From Clonostachys chloroleuca (taxonomy: Eukaryota; Ascomycota; Sordariomycetes; Hypocreales; Bionectriaceae): a stretch of DNA of 64,000 nt. Of the stretch, positions 22,523 through 33,566 are shown one piece after another (the first letter of the stretch is position 1; every line of letters begins with the position of its first letter). A model generated the notes under the pieces. The model made no database searches. It worked only from the letters and a program-made list of their open reading frames with translations, and was not told the origin of the DNA. The translations under genes were made by a program, and so were the position numbers. The DNA lies in NCBI GenBank assembly GCA_037952775.1, contig JBANAY010000003.1, positions 28,520,001 through 28,584,000 of the forward strand, in the 5' to 3' direction.

Positions 22523-22867
22523 ATGCCCAGTCTCGCCGCCCTCACAATCTACTTCTTCGGGCTCACGGCCCTCCACCACGGGGTCAGCAACCTGATCTGG
22601 CCCAAGCAGGCTCTCGCAGCCAGGAAGCTGCCCGAGGCGGCCCTCCCCGCGCTCAACGCCTTCTCCATCACCGCCATCGGCATTGGCATCTACTACTGCC
22701 TCGGGGCGTACCAGGAGAACCGCGCCTTCTTCGCCCTGACACTCGCGCGCTTCGTCTCCACGGCCATCTTTTGGGCGCAGGGCCCGGCCTGGCAGGGGAT
22801 TGCGAAGTTCGAGGGGATCTCGGCTGTTGTCACCGGGCTTGCACTACTTTATGAGGGGTCTGTTTAG
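22523..22867 (+). CDS. Small integral membrane protein
   Basis: Single-exon gene of 114 aa from the ATG at 22523 (MPSLAALTIYFFG). Three or four hydrophobic helices: AALTIYFFGLTALHHGVSNL, ALNAFSITAIGIGIYYCLG, FFALTLARFVSTAIFWAQ and ISAVVTGLALLY. Short loops contain KQALAARKLPEAALP. The codons are strongly C/G-ending, unlike the AT-rich flanks, which supports coding. No family name can be given. The frame continues upstream to an earlier ATG-less stretch; the chosen ATG is preceded by CCACG, an acceptable context. Confidence 0.7.
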   Translation: MPSLAALTIYFFGLTALHHGVSNLIWPKQALAARKLPEAALPALNAFSITAIGIGIYYCLGAYQENRAFFALTLARFVSTAIFWAQGPAWQGIAKFEGISAVVTGLALLYEGSV

Positions 22868-24092
22868 ATTGAGTAATGGATTTGTGTACATATGTGGATT
22901 TTTCGGAACAGAGCCCGCTGCAGGCCCTCGTCGACATGACTACTTGTCAAAATTCACGGCATTTGGTGTATGGAAAAAAGCAGCGATGAATATGTAACTT
23001 CGACATGTTCTAGACCTAAGTATCCATCCCATGCATAATCAAACAGCTCAAATCATGACCAGGGAATGTTCTTGAAAATTTTCCGGGATGTTGAGGTGCG
23101 ATGTGATTTGATGGCGGTGTAGTTCAGATGGAGGCATCGCCGAGATCGTACCAACTCTTAATGAGAAAATGTTTGCGAGAATTTCATTACACTTTGGGTA
23201 GGGGCGAGGTGTAATTTATATTCCTATCCTTTGCAAACTGCCACAAAAAAAAAAGTGAGACGGGGTATGACCTGTGCCATTGCGTATTCATAGTCAAAGT
23301 CTCAGACATGGCAGCATCTGGCCGAGATGGAATGAAGTGTCTCAATAACCCCTCTTCCCTACCCGACAAGGTCATCGGAGCATTCCAATATTCCAGAAGC
23401 GAGTCAGCTCATCCTTTTCTATGGAATTCTTGAACACTAGTCGTGGAAGCCCAAGCGAACAGTAAACATAATTTCAAGCTTGTTTCCCTCTCATAAGTGA
23501 CCAAAATAGCCACTCGATGTCGAATTGAACGACGGAAACCCCCTGCCAAAAACTCGCGCCAAGTCGAAAAAGGAATGAAAGAACCGAAGGCCCAAAAGGA
23601 TGACTTAGTGTTGAGTAAAACCTAGTAAGTTATCCCGGAACAGATTTTCGGGTGTTTCACGTCTAGTCTGGCTTGGCAGTCAACCGACTTCCCAGCAGCC
23701 GTGAGGATTCGATCGCTGATCTGGGAGCAGCTGCTAGGACGGACCCGGCAGGGAGAATGACAAGATGGGCCGATAGGATCCGGGTCTCCATGAGGTGTCA
23801 GACAGTGTCAGGCCGTGCGCCGTGTCTTACTCGCTGGCCCGTGGACTCGCCAGGGACGGCAATCAATCTGTGGGATTGGGGTAATTTCCGAGCTATATTT
23901 GTCTATGCTATGCGTGATGCGAGTTGCGAGGGCAGGCAAAAGTGAATAAGAATAAGATGGTGGGCATATCCACGCCGTTCAGAATCTGATCATCCACCCA
24001 GTCATTTCCATACCTTGGACCACACGCTCTTTTGAATCAAACTTTAATTTATCCAAGGATACGGCCTTCCAAGACTCTAATACCAGCCCAAT
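22868..24092. other. Gene-free stretch
   Basis: No supported gene; a 90-codon frame near 23.7-23.9 kb has no recognisable content. A short A-run occurs near 23247. Confidence 0.4.
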
Positions 24093-24428
24093 ATGGCTTC
24101 TCCCAGTCCCCTCGCCAGCCTGCTCGGCTGCCGCTCGATTGACAGCTACATCTCCTCCTACATGTCCTACTTCTTCCCATGCTTTGCCCCCGAAAAGAGC
24201 ACCACTATCAACTGCGTCCCCTCCTTCCCAGACGAGAAAAAGATCAGCCTACTCCACGTGCAGGACATCAAGGCGCCCCGTCCGGCGGCGATACAAGGCG
24301 ACGACGTGGTCCGGCACCCATACAGTAGCCCGGCCATGGCGGCGCGGCATTACCAGCAAGGCGAGCTGCGGACCATGACGACCGAGCAGCTCATCAGGCT
24401 GCAGCATGAGGCTGCAGATGACCGTTGA
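24093..24428 (+). CDS. Hypothetical small protein
   Basis: Single-exon frame of 111 aa starting MASPSPLASLLGC at an ATG. C-ending codons dominate. The N-terminal 40 residues are moderately hydrophobic with aromatic residues (YMSYFFPCF), the rest is polar, and the end (MTTEQLIRLQHEAADD) is predicted helical. No signal peptide cleavage motif is clear. No family is recognised; support is codon bias and start context only. Confidence 0.5.
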   Translation: MASPSPLASLLGCRSIDSYISSYMSYFFPCFAPEKSTTINCVPSFPDEKKISLLHVQDIKAPRPAAIQGDDVVRHPYSSPAMAARHYQQGELRTMTTEQLIRLQHEAADDR

Positions 24429-25511
24429 TCTGCCTGCCTCGTTGTCATGTTGACATCAACCACACCAGGCTGAGAATCAACCCACATCTCATCATCACAA
24501 ATGTGCCAAACTCAGCCTATGCAACCCCAGAATTAGGAATATGAGCATTGCTACTGGGCACGCGCACAAATGAGGATCCATTTTGGAGCGCACGGTGCGT
24601 CGATAATCAGCGCCGGCGTGACCCCAAGCTCGCAAAATGGAAGAATACAACGGCGCCAGAGCCCTACGAGGCAGAATGGCCTCGTGGTGGGTGGATGGCA
24701 GCCAACTGCATCTCCGTTGGCTAGGATCGGAGATGGGCTGCCGCATGAGAGTGTTGGAGTGTGCCATCTGTGGCGACGTCTCGATGGCTATGACATGAGC
24801 ACAATGCTATAGTAAGCTATACGTTATCATGGCATTGCATCTGATCCAATGCCATGTCACGAATGCTGGGTCGACAGTTGCGCCTCGCCATCATGTCCTC
24901 CCTCCAAGAGGGAATTTGCGCCACAAGCAGCTGTTGAGGGTGTCCACAGGTGGTCAATCAATAGCGGCAGGCTGCCACTACAGGCAGTGGCCATTGGGGC
25001 AGTGCAGTGCCTCTGCGGGGGTGAGAGAGCCTGGAGATGCCCGGATAGAGGCTCAACGCCGGCAGCCTCAGTGACATCAATGCCCTGAGCGCACTCTTGT
25101 GCTGTAGCAGGCTGCATCAGTGGGGAGTCACTCGCAAGGCTCCCATCCTCATTCATATTTCCAGCCTTCACGATTGCGATGGGGAAGAGGTGAGATGCAT
25201 ATAAGAAATCAATTGCCCGCCTGTTTGCAGAAATAGATAGATAGATAAATCCGCTCATTGCTCGCTCTTTCATTCAATAATCATTCATGCAATCTTGGTA
25301 TTCTCATCCATTCCATCGGGTCTAGTAGCCGCCCTGATAAATTTAGGTATCATCGCTGTTCCGTTCATCCAGTATCAATCTCAATCGAGATTCCCATCAT
25401 GACACCGACGCCATCCTTTATTCGTTACGCCAAAGCGTTAAAAGAGTGAAGAAAAAAGGGCAAAAAAGGTAAGAAAAGAAGTGTTCAATTTTAGGCAACG
25501 TGTGCAACATG
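24429..25511. other. Gene-free stretch with an ATAG microsatellite
   Basis: No supported gene. A short ATAG repeat (about four units) lies at 25232-25248. Confidence 0.4.
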
Positions 25512-27388
25512 TCACATCATCTGGCGGTCCGGAATCGGCGACTCGCAAGTACAAAACTGCAAGCCCTGGTTATTCTCGCAGGCCCAGCACTTGGGGAACG
25601 ACATTTCCGGTAACTGCGGATAATTGACCGCCGGCGGAAACACCATAATTCCAGGCGCAGGCTCCGGCGGCTGCATGCTAAACGGCATCAGCTGCTGCTC
25701 GTCCAGCTTCATGGGGCCGGGGCCAGCGTCGAGGCTGGACCAGTCGTTGAAGGAGACGGCGCCATTCTCGGAGATGAGAGACGGCGGGCCAGAGTGGTGG
25801 CTAGGGCCGCCTATGATCGGTAGATTTTGCGTCGTAGGTGATACATTGTCGTAGTGCTGACTGTGCTGGCTGTGTTGGCTCATCTGGCTGAAGCTGGTCG
25901 TCATGGGCTGCGGGATTGTCGGCGATAGGTACGAGTCGACGCTGGGCTGGTGCTGGCTGTACTGAGGGAAGCCTCCAGCTGGGCTCATCGTAGTATCGAA
26001 ATGATCAAAGCCCTCGCCAATGCTGACTGTCGGGCTGTGCACGAGCGAGTGGGCGCTGACAGGCTCCATCAGCGGCTGTGACTGTGGCTGATGCTGCGGG
26101 ATGCTGGCAAAGTCAACATCCAGCGACAGCTCTGGCTTCATCTTGGGCTGCCGGAAGGGTTGCTGCAGCTCCTCTGGCGACTGACGGAGTGACTGGCGGT
26201 TGCCGATGAAGCCGCCGCCGCCTATCTGTGGTGACGCCGAACTTGAAGGTAGTGATGAACGGCCTGGGTCCTGCCGGTAGACGGGCGCAGGAGGACGAGA
26301 ATGATTCAGGTTATAGGCCTCGGCGAGAATCTCCTCGACAAATGCCTGGGTCTCCTTGCGGCCCAGGTCCACGCCGTGCTTGCGCAGCAAGGCGGGAAGT
26401 ACGCTGTGCCGCAATGTAGGCTCCTGTATCTGGCGAAGCTGTGATGTCGCCTCGGTTGGGATGTCGCGTAGATACGGGTCGGGGGGCTCTCCCGGGAAGA
26501 ACTCCTTCCACATCATCCGATATTTCTCGCCATCACTGGCTCCTCGAGGTAGCTTCTTGAGGAACTCGAGCTTGTCGATGGGGATCTTGTCTGGGTCCGG
26601 CGCGCGGTAGCCTCGCCACCGCAGCCGTTCTTCAAGTGGTGGTTCCAGGGCCCCTCCTTGGTCCAGGTCTGTTGGCAGTTATCACAGTAGTAGTGGCCCG
26701 GCGAGTGGCATCGCTCGAGGTGCTGCTTGACGTCGGAGAATCGGCGGAGCTCGTATTTTCCCAGGCAGCGCTGGTACCGGAAGGGATCGAGGCGGAAGAA
26801 GGGACAGGCCATCAGGAGCTCGGTGTCCTGGTGCTTCCCCTTGCTCGTCTTGAGAATGAGCTTCTTCTTCCAGCGCAGCAGGCTCAGGAACACGCCGAAG
26901 AAGTTCTCGGCCTTTGCGCTCTTCCCGTGGAATCCATCATTATGGTACATCGAGTGGTCGGTCGCATAATGGTGGTGGTGGTGCGGCTCGTGCTCGTTGA
27001 TCGGGAAGGAAATGTCGCGGTTCTGCGCGTGGGCAGGTGGGTAGGAGCTACCGCCAGCTGGAGAAGAGTAGAGAGTTAGTTTTGCAGAGGCAAGGATCAG
27101 CAGCCCTCGCTGCGGATCGAATTGCGTACCTTTGGACGATTTGCTGCTCTTGCGGGTGGTGTTCTTCCTGATGACGCTGCCCTTGAGGGTGCCGCCGCCG
27201 GTGAGTGCCCTCTTCAAGCCTCCGACTGTGCCGAGGTTAGTGCATGCTCTACTGTCCGTCTCTGCTGGCCAGATGCGTGACTCACAGGGACCGCTATGCG
27301 AATGAGTGGACGGGCTACGGGGGTGCGTTTCATGGGACAGCGACGCGCGCCCTCTCATGGACGGTCCTCTCGATAGCGACGGAGCCAT
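25512..27388 (-). CDS. C2H2-like zinc-finger module protein with Pro/Gln-rich tail, one frame break
   Basis: Exons on the minus strand: 27388-27286, 27225-27130 and 27057-25512. Start MAPSLSRGP at 27388. Introns have GTGAGT and GTACGC donors and CACAG/TCCAG acceptors, with CACTAAC and AACTAAC branch points. The finger module lies at about 26809-26610 (ACPFF, C, VKQHLERCH, YYCDNC, H, C) and a KYRMMWKEFFPGEPPDPYL segment follows, the same pair of blocks as in the genes at 19.7 and 30.0 kb. Between the two blocks the frame changes by one base with no plausible intron; the summed exons are one base short of a codon multiple. A missing G in the four-G run at 26651-26654 (C on the plus strand) is one explanation. 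The long Pro/Gln/Ser/His-rich tail resembles an activation domain and ends with a CWAC...CTC cysteine patch. Probably a nuclear factor. Confidence 0.7.
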
Positions 27389-28471
27389 CGTATATAGCGG
27401 GTATGTCGATATGGCTTCGAGATCGGACTGGGCAAGACCGCTAGCAGATTTCCTCTGGCCAAACAAATGTCGTAGGAAAGCAATAGAGTGGCAAACCTGG
27501 GGCCTCAAGCTTTCATATAGGTCAGCGATCGCCGGCGTCTAACAGGGACTTGGCAGATCCCCGTTTTGTATCTATGCGCAAGCGCCCGGAATGGGACAAC
27601 AGGCGAAGACGAGGCGACCAAAAGCAGTGTGCTCAGCCATAGAGATGCACATTAGGCTGGGCTATTCTGGGTCGTTCAGCCCACGAAGGCGGCCAGGGCG
27701 CTTACGCTCCTCCTGTACGAGGCCACCCCACAGCCCGTCACACAGATCCATCAGCTTTGCTTTTCTTGCTTTCGAAGTTGCAACAATGCCTGGCTCGGGC
27801 CGTTGGAGGGCAGCCCTCGGTCTGTTTAGTGCCTCTGGTAGTGCCTCTCGTAGTGCACTTCATCGGGCACTCGACGGGAACGCCGCCGTGCCGTCGCGGC
27901 GCTATTAGTTGCCTCATTGTCTCGTTGTTGAACCTAGGCTTTGTTTTCTCTGTTTCTGACCGTCCCGTGCAGTCTTTTCTCTCCCACTTCCCTGGTACCA
28001 GAGTGGCTGTGATGTCATGACCGGATATCTTGATGGGTCGTCCCATCTGGAACAGCCCAGACCCCTTTCCCCCCTTTTGTGACTGATGTGCCCTGGCTTC
28101 AGGTGCTGGTGGCTCACAACGGCCAGATGCAAGGCCAGCAACCAACAACACCAATCCTCACGGATGTGGTGGGCATTCAACACATCGGCGAGTCACAAAT
28201 GCCTAGTTCACGAATGTGAGCATGGAAATAGCGTCGCAAATTCGATATATTTAAGTAGAAAGAATCCCTCCTCAAACTCAATTCAATTCAATTCAATTCA
28301 TTCAGTCCATTTCAATTCAATTGACACTCTTCAAATCTTCAAATCTGAGATCCCATTTTGACGTTTCATCCAGCGAACCGTCCCCACATCATTGATCACA
28401 CTGCAGCTTGGCATCACGCACGTACAAGTTACACCTCAATTCAGATCGGAGAAAAGACGAGACAAGACACA
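27389..28471. other. Intergenic region between divergent genes
   Basis: It separates the minus-strand zinc-finger gene from the plus-strand Ser/Tyr-rich gene. Frames of 90-140 codons on both strands lack features. An AATTC repeat sits near its right end. Confidence 0.4.
28278..28300. repeat. AATTC pentanucleotide microsatellite
   Basis: Four tandem AATTC units, with related copies continuing to about 28322, 150-190 bp before the start codon of the Ser/Tyr-rich gene; probably within its promoter or 5' leader. Confidence 0.7.
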
Positions 28472-28807
28472 ATGAGCAATTCTAAGTACAGCTCGTAAGT
28501 GGCCGATCTCCCACCTATCCAGTCCAAGAAGTGACCGACTAACTGGTGTTCCAGCAGCTACAAGTCATCCTCGAGCAGGGATCCGCTCAGCGCTGCTCGC
28601 CTCAACAGCTTCATGCAGGACGATGGCTTGGCCTACCAACAGCGACTACTGAGTGGTAGCGCCAGGTCATCGTCGTCATCCACATCGCGGGGCAGTGCAC
28701 AGCCCTCCTACTCCTCCTCCAGCTACTATTCGTCGTCCTCGTCGTCGTACGGCTCCTCCTACTACTCCTACGGCAGTGCACAGCCACAACCGCGCCCCAG
28801 GCAGTAG
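28472..28807 (+). CDS. Ser/Tyr-rich low-complexity protein, two exons
   Basis: Exons 28472-28494 and 28555-28807 (91 aa) with a GTAAGT donor, GACTAAC branch and TTCCAG acceptor; a CAG three bases later would remove one residue. Most of the sequence is Ser and Tyr with Gly: runs of Ser separated by YY, and the five-residue unit GSAQP occurs twice, bracketing the Ser/Tyr tract. A more ordinary stretch (DPLSAARLNSFMQDDGLAYQ) sits in the middle. There is no signal peptide. Such composition is typical of disordered, possibly condensate-forming or phosphorylated proteins. No homologue family is recognised. Confidence 0.6.
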
Positions 28808-30012
28808 CCCAGGCAGACTGAGTCACGTCTTTGATCCCAGGCTGCCGCACAGGCATACCGACTGAGAATGGTCCGGATGGCCTATGCGAACCATCCAAAC
28901 CACCTGAATTTTCTTACGAACAGGACACGGGGAGTTTTGCTTTACTTAACTGTTTTCAATGTACCACCAGAGATACCATAGAATGAGCAGGCAGAGTGTG
29001 GCTATGCAAATCAGCCACCGCCAGTCACATGATGCACAGCATGAATTGAATCAATACAACCAACTGAATTGAAACTGCCTTGCCAAGTGACAAACGTCTT
29101 ACCGAAACCATGCCATGTTGAGAGGAAGTAAAAATATGCGCTGGCCATGCAGTTTGCTTCCTTTCTTCCTTTGCTTTTGGTCTCTTGGTCTCTTGGTCTC
29201 TCACTCTCCCTTTCATTTCTCTTCATTTCCCTGTGCTGTCCACGCTCACTCGCATCGACAGAGCCTGGTAGCTTGAAAAACATGTGGTCGACCGGGTGTG
29301 GGTGCGGCTGACGATGATCATTATCGTCCAAGCCTCCCAGCATCTCGCCTCATTCCTGCAGCTGAGACAGTTACAAAACACTGCGCCGTGTTTTCCCAAA
29401 CGCTCTTTTTATTTTGGTCAGAATAAGCAAAATGGAAACCGGATTTCCATTTCATTCCTGCTGTTGCGACGCCTTGATTGCGTTCTCTCGTGGTGGTTGC
29501 GTTGTCTGATGTAGGGTAGCTGGCACTCTGTAGCACTGCCCTGTGTAAATCAGCCAGGGCATAACCTTGGGAACGGAAGGGCCTCTTTATAATATAGATC
29601 TTTCGAAACTATAGGTAACTAGCTAGGCATAGACTTGGCCCTCCGGTAGAAAGTGGCTGGGATATCGGGTGCCGCGTGGTCCACGTAATTCCCCCAGCGT
29701 TTGCTTACAACATACATAACTACCTTTACCTAAACAGCTGCCTCAAAGCGTATGTCCAGTCCACACAATTGTGAAGACCTACCGCAGGCATCTCCTACCC
29801 CTCCTTTCCCGAACTGCCCAATGAAGTTGTCCCTCCTCTTCTAGCCTGATCGGCTTCCCCTAGTTTTACCAAATGCACGTCATTTATTGGGACATCGCTT
29901 TGCCACTTTCCACGGGCCACGACGCTGTTCTGCCTGCCTAGTCTCCCTGGAGACGATCGTATTCTACGGTCCATAAGATCATATACAACCCGGGCGTTCC
30001 AGAACCAACAAA
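28808..30012. other. Gene-free stretch with a short tandem repeat
   Basis: No supported gene; contains three TTGGTCTC units at 29177-29200 and the promoter of the gene at 30013. Confidence 0.4.
29177..29200. repeat. TTGGTCTC octamer, three tandem copies
   Basis: Three perfect head-to-tail units in a pyrimidine-rich tract. No function is apparent. Confidence 0.7.
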
Positions 30013-32076
30013 ATGGAGCCTTGGAAGCGTAAACGGCCCGAGATCCGACCTGCTGCTGTTGTCATCACAGATGTGGGATCAGCACGCGAAGGAATAATAA
30101 CAGCCGCATCAGTGACCCCAGATTCGGGACGAACCCCAACAACTCCAAACTTAGACTCACGGAACGAAGATCACGCGACGACCTCACCGAGAAAGCGAAT
30201 ATACATGGACGGAGATAGGCTGGGCGTGGATGGTCCATGGCACGGCAGCAGGAGAGGCTCGCAGAACAGCCAGATCACAGCGGCCACCTCGCCGAGTAGT
30301 GCTGCCGATAGCTTCAGCTTCGAATCGAGTCAAGACTATATTAGTATTAAAGGGGATAGAAATGAGCTGGCGTATTACACAGATGCCTCCAGCCCCACGT
30401 ATCCTCAGGAACAGATATTCTGCGTTAGCGATGTACCTCCACCGGAAGATTTTATGGCTCAGGTGCTGGCTCACGATGGAGCTCAGATAGGTCAAGAGGA
30501 CGGGAGAGCTGGTATATTACGAGCGCAGATGACTGATCGTCTGGTGGGCGGCACTTTCTCCTCGGGAGAGATACCAAGCATTCACGTAGCGGTACCTGAA
30601 CAACCTCAGGGATATGCTGATTATGGTAGCATCGATCAGACAATCCCAATTATGGTAAATATCAACCCTCTGGATAAATGCTATATAAAACCTCATAAGC
30701 TAACATGGGCTCAGAAGAGTGAACCTACTCCAAACCCGACGAGGTATCTGAATTACGCCGGGGATGGGCTGGGAAGTAACAGCTTTTCTCTTGTATGTCA
30801 GAATCTACCCAATGCTCCTAATGCGCCTTACATAGGGTTGATGGGAAGCCAGGCAATGAACAAGGAGCAAAGGCCCCCAAATGAACAAGGAGGGGTTCAG
30901 CTGAACGCGGAAGTCCTGCTGCCAACGGCACCGAGGTTGCTCTCGAATAGGGTTGGGTCGCAGCCTAGAGACGTACATAAAAGGGACGTGCCCGCCGTGC
31001 ACATGTCAGCAAGTTCTTCTGTCCTAACGGAAGGCGCCCAAAATCACCAACACACGCAAGGCGATAAAGACGCATCTGCTCGCAAAATGAAGCCCCCTCC
31101 ATTGGAGGGCCTGAAACGAGAAGCCATGGATCGGTCTGACTTTCAGACACCAAAGCGGATACGAGCCGGAGGGGGCCCGGATGAGAACAGCGAGGTGATA
31201 GACGACAGTGACCTCAACTCTCCCACCTGGGCGTGCCCGTTCTTCCGGCACGACCCTCTTGGTAATATGAACTGCCTAAAGCTCAAGCTCAAGCGGATCA
31301 GGGACGTCAAACAACACATCCAACGACGACACAATAATTCCGGCAACTACTGCCAGAAATGCTGGGAGAGTTTCCCCAGCCGCAGGAAAAAGGAAGAGCA
31401 CCTCAGCTCAGATAGTTGCGAGCCCATCGACCAATCGCTGTCGGTGAAGAAGGGCGGCATATCCGCGGAAGCGCAGGAGAAGCTGAAGCACCGCGCCCAG
31501 AGGAGCAAATCAGGTGATGAACAGTGGTACGATGTGTACGACATTGTCTTCAAGGGCCAGCAGGGCCCCGATAGGAGTAGTCTTGAGCCGCAACTCGGCA
31601 CTTTAATTATGGAAACCACGCGGTTGATGCAGAGCTTTTGGAGGGACGAGAGTGAGGACTGGTTTCCGGGATACCTAAGCAGACAACCGTTAGCGCATGG
31701 TATGAACCAAGATGCGCTTCATGGCCTAGTAGTTAATGTTATGGAAGAGATACACGTGCGGTTCGAGGAGAGGATTCGAGGTAGCAGCCCCCCCAGCAGG
31801 TGGGATAATGTCGCCATCCCGGCCCTTGAGGCGCCGCCTTCTGCTATGGTATCGCCAACTACTGCATTTGCGACCACGGCTAACTCTCAGGATGTGAGCC
31901 TCATTGGGTGCCACTTGCAGCACGAGATGACACAACGCCCGAGCGAGATATGTGACGGCGATGATCAATATCTTTACTATATTGATCCTGAGCCTAGCCT
32001 TGCTAATGCCGATGAATACCTCCCATTTCATGAAGCTAATGCTTCATTCAATAATGCTTATGATATGGGAGGATGA
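30013..32076 (+). CDS. C2H2-like zinc-finger module protein (third copy of the module in the window)
   Basis: Single exon, 687 aa from MEPWKRKRPEIRP. The basic start (KRKRP) and SPRKR are possible nuclear localisation signals. The first 400 residues are polar and probably disordered. Residues 407-469 hold the module: ACPFFRHDP, C, VKQHIQRRH, NYCQKC, H, C. After it come GISAEAQEKL and QWYDVYDIVF, matching the downstream block of the two related genes. The tail is unremarkable. Metal binding is inferred from the Cys/His spacing. The role is unknown, possibly a transcriptional regulator. Unlike the copy at 25.5-27.4 kb this frame is intact. Confidence 0.75.
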   Translation: MEPWKRKRPEIRPAAVVITDVGSAREGIITAASVTPDSGRTPTTPNLDSRNEDHATTSPRKRIYMDGDRLGVDGPWHGSRRGSQNSQITAATSPSSAADSFSFESSQDYISIKGDRNELAYYTDASSPTYPQEQIFCVSDVPPPEDFMAQVLAHDGAQIGQEDGRAGILRAQMTDRLVGGTFSSGEIPSIHVAVPEQPQGYADYGSIDQTIPIMVNINPLDKCYIKPHKLTWAQKSEPTPNPTRYLNYAGDGLGSNSFSLVCQNLPNAPNAPYIGLMGSQAMNKEQRPPNEQGGVQLNAEVLLPTAPRLLSNRVGSQPRDVHKRDVPAVHMSASSSVLTEGAQNHQHTQGDKDASARKMKPPPLEGLKREAMDRSDFQTPKRIRAGGGPDENSEVIDDSDLNSPTWACPFFRHDPLGNMNCLKLKLKRIRDVKQHIQRRHNNSGNYCQKCWESFPSRRKKEEHLSSDSCEPIDQSLSVKKGGISAEAQEKLKHRAQRSKSGDEQWYDVYDIVFKGQQGPDRSSLEPQLGTLIMETTRLMQSFWRDESEDWFPGYLSRQPLAHGMNQDALHGLVVNVMEEIHVRFEERIRGSSPPSRWDNVAIPALEAPPSAMVSPTTAFATTANSQDVSLIGCHLQHEMTQRPSEICDGDDQYLYYIDPEPSLANADEYLPFHEANASFNNAYDMGG

Positions 32077-33566
32077 AAAAACATTGATAGGGCATAAAAT
32101 GCCCTCTTGCTCATGGACATCTGGATCGGTGGCTGTCTGTGGCGGATTTACGAGTCAATGATATATGAAACGATGACCTTGAGATACGTTTTAAGGTACC
32201 TATCCGGACAGGATAGATATCATACCTGTTTTACAGGCTGTATTCCTCAATATGGGATACTAATTTGGATGACGAGCGACGAAGGTTCCAGGAGAATTAG
32301 CACAGTAAGTGCTTAATCGCTACACTTGACAGTGCTACGGGTTGTCACTATGGGGCTAAAAGGTTGGTGTTTGTGATTCCGCTTTCATTGCCTTTCCTTT
32401 TTGTTGAATTAGGTAGATAAATTAAAACCAAAACTAACTCTTTCGTTAATATCTGTAAGGTTTATATCCCGCGTGAGTCATTTGGATATACACCGCGATT
32501 TCTTTATCTCGGCCTATAGACTTCTTTGGTTAGCCCTGTGATGCATAGACCATAAAAGAATAATGTGTTACTTTGGAGTGGTGAATTCATCAAGTATGTC
32601 GAACCCTTCACTAGATTTCTACTCAGAGGGCTTTGAACGTCGAATTGGCTTCGCCCCTCAATCGATCTTTCAGCCTATGTCGGTCTTGAAGGCGTGAAAA
32701 TGTTAGTAGGGATGACAAATTTTTCGTCTTTGTGAGTATCTGAATGTAACATATTAAAGGCTGATGATGAGTAGGCCTATATCTACGATGAATAGAATGA
32801 TATGTGTTGAAAGGGGACGGGAAGCGCCGTTGACACTCGACTGTCAGTGTTGAGTGACGATCTTTACTTTCAAGCCTAGGAGTTTGATATTGGCGCTAAT
32901 CAGCCATCTTTGGTAGAGGAACTGAAGAGGGGTCGTTGTCAATAATTCGTCTGGACTTAAATCGCACTTCGAAAAGAACGAGAAGGTCCATGATTACCAG
33001 TGTTGGAACACGGTATTATAGTGTTACAGACGAGTATGCACATAATGATGTTGGAGGATCGAGGAGCACCTAGTCCGGAGGCGTTCCAACTACTTCCTGC
33101 ATTAGTCCCAGAAGTATTGCTTCGCCTAACGTCTATAGCTTGCGTTGGCTTGTCAGCTTATCCCCGCCGTCCGCATAAAAGGCCAATGAGCCAAGCAGGA
33201 TCACCTCTGGCTAGCGTTGTGAGACAAAGATCTCCACTGTCAACCATTTTAGGCCCTCTGAATGCGACAGCTGAAAAGTTTTAAGGGTCTGGATTCGCCG
33301 TTGGGGTTTGGCCAGCCTGTGTCCAGAGTCTTCGCCGTTTCCAAAAGCCCAAAAATGATTTAACAAGGCGCAGGCTCGCTCTCTCGAAACGACCGGTTAT
33401 GACATTCGATCCTTGACCCGACGATCGCGATATCTGCTAGACCCTTAGGCGACTGGGTCAATGCTGAGCTTCCCCACGAATTTAGGGCTGCCACTGGAGT
33501 TGGATCGATTTCTGAAACCCCCCTGGCCTCCACCCACACCTCTAGCCTTCTGTTGAATCGCGCCCG
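32077..33566. other. Gene-free stretch
   Basis: No supported gene or repeat; the last part is the promoter of the membrane-protein gene at 33567. Confidence 0.4.

Noticed and set aside
26636..27079. 147-codon plus-strand frame
   Set aside because: Antisense shadow of the zinc-finger exon; the minus strand carries the conserved module and introns.
27738..28154. 138-codon minus-strand frame
   Set aside because: No ATG-supported start with domain content, low-complexity residues, no homology recognised.
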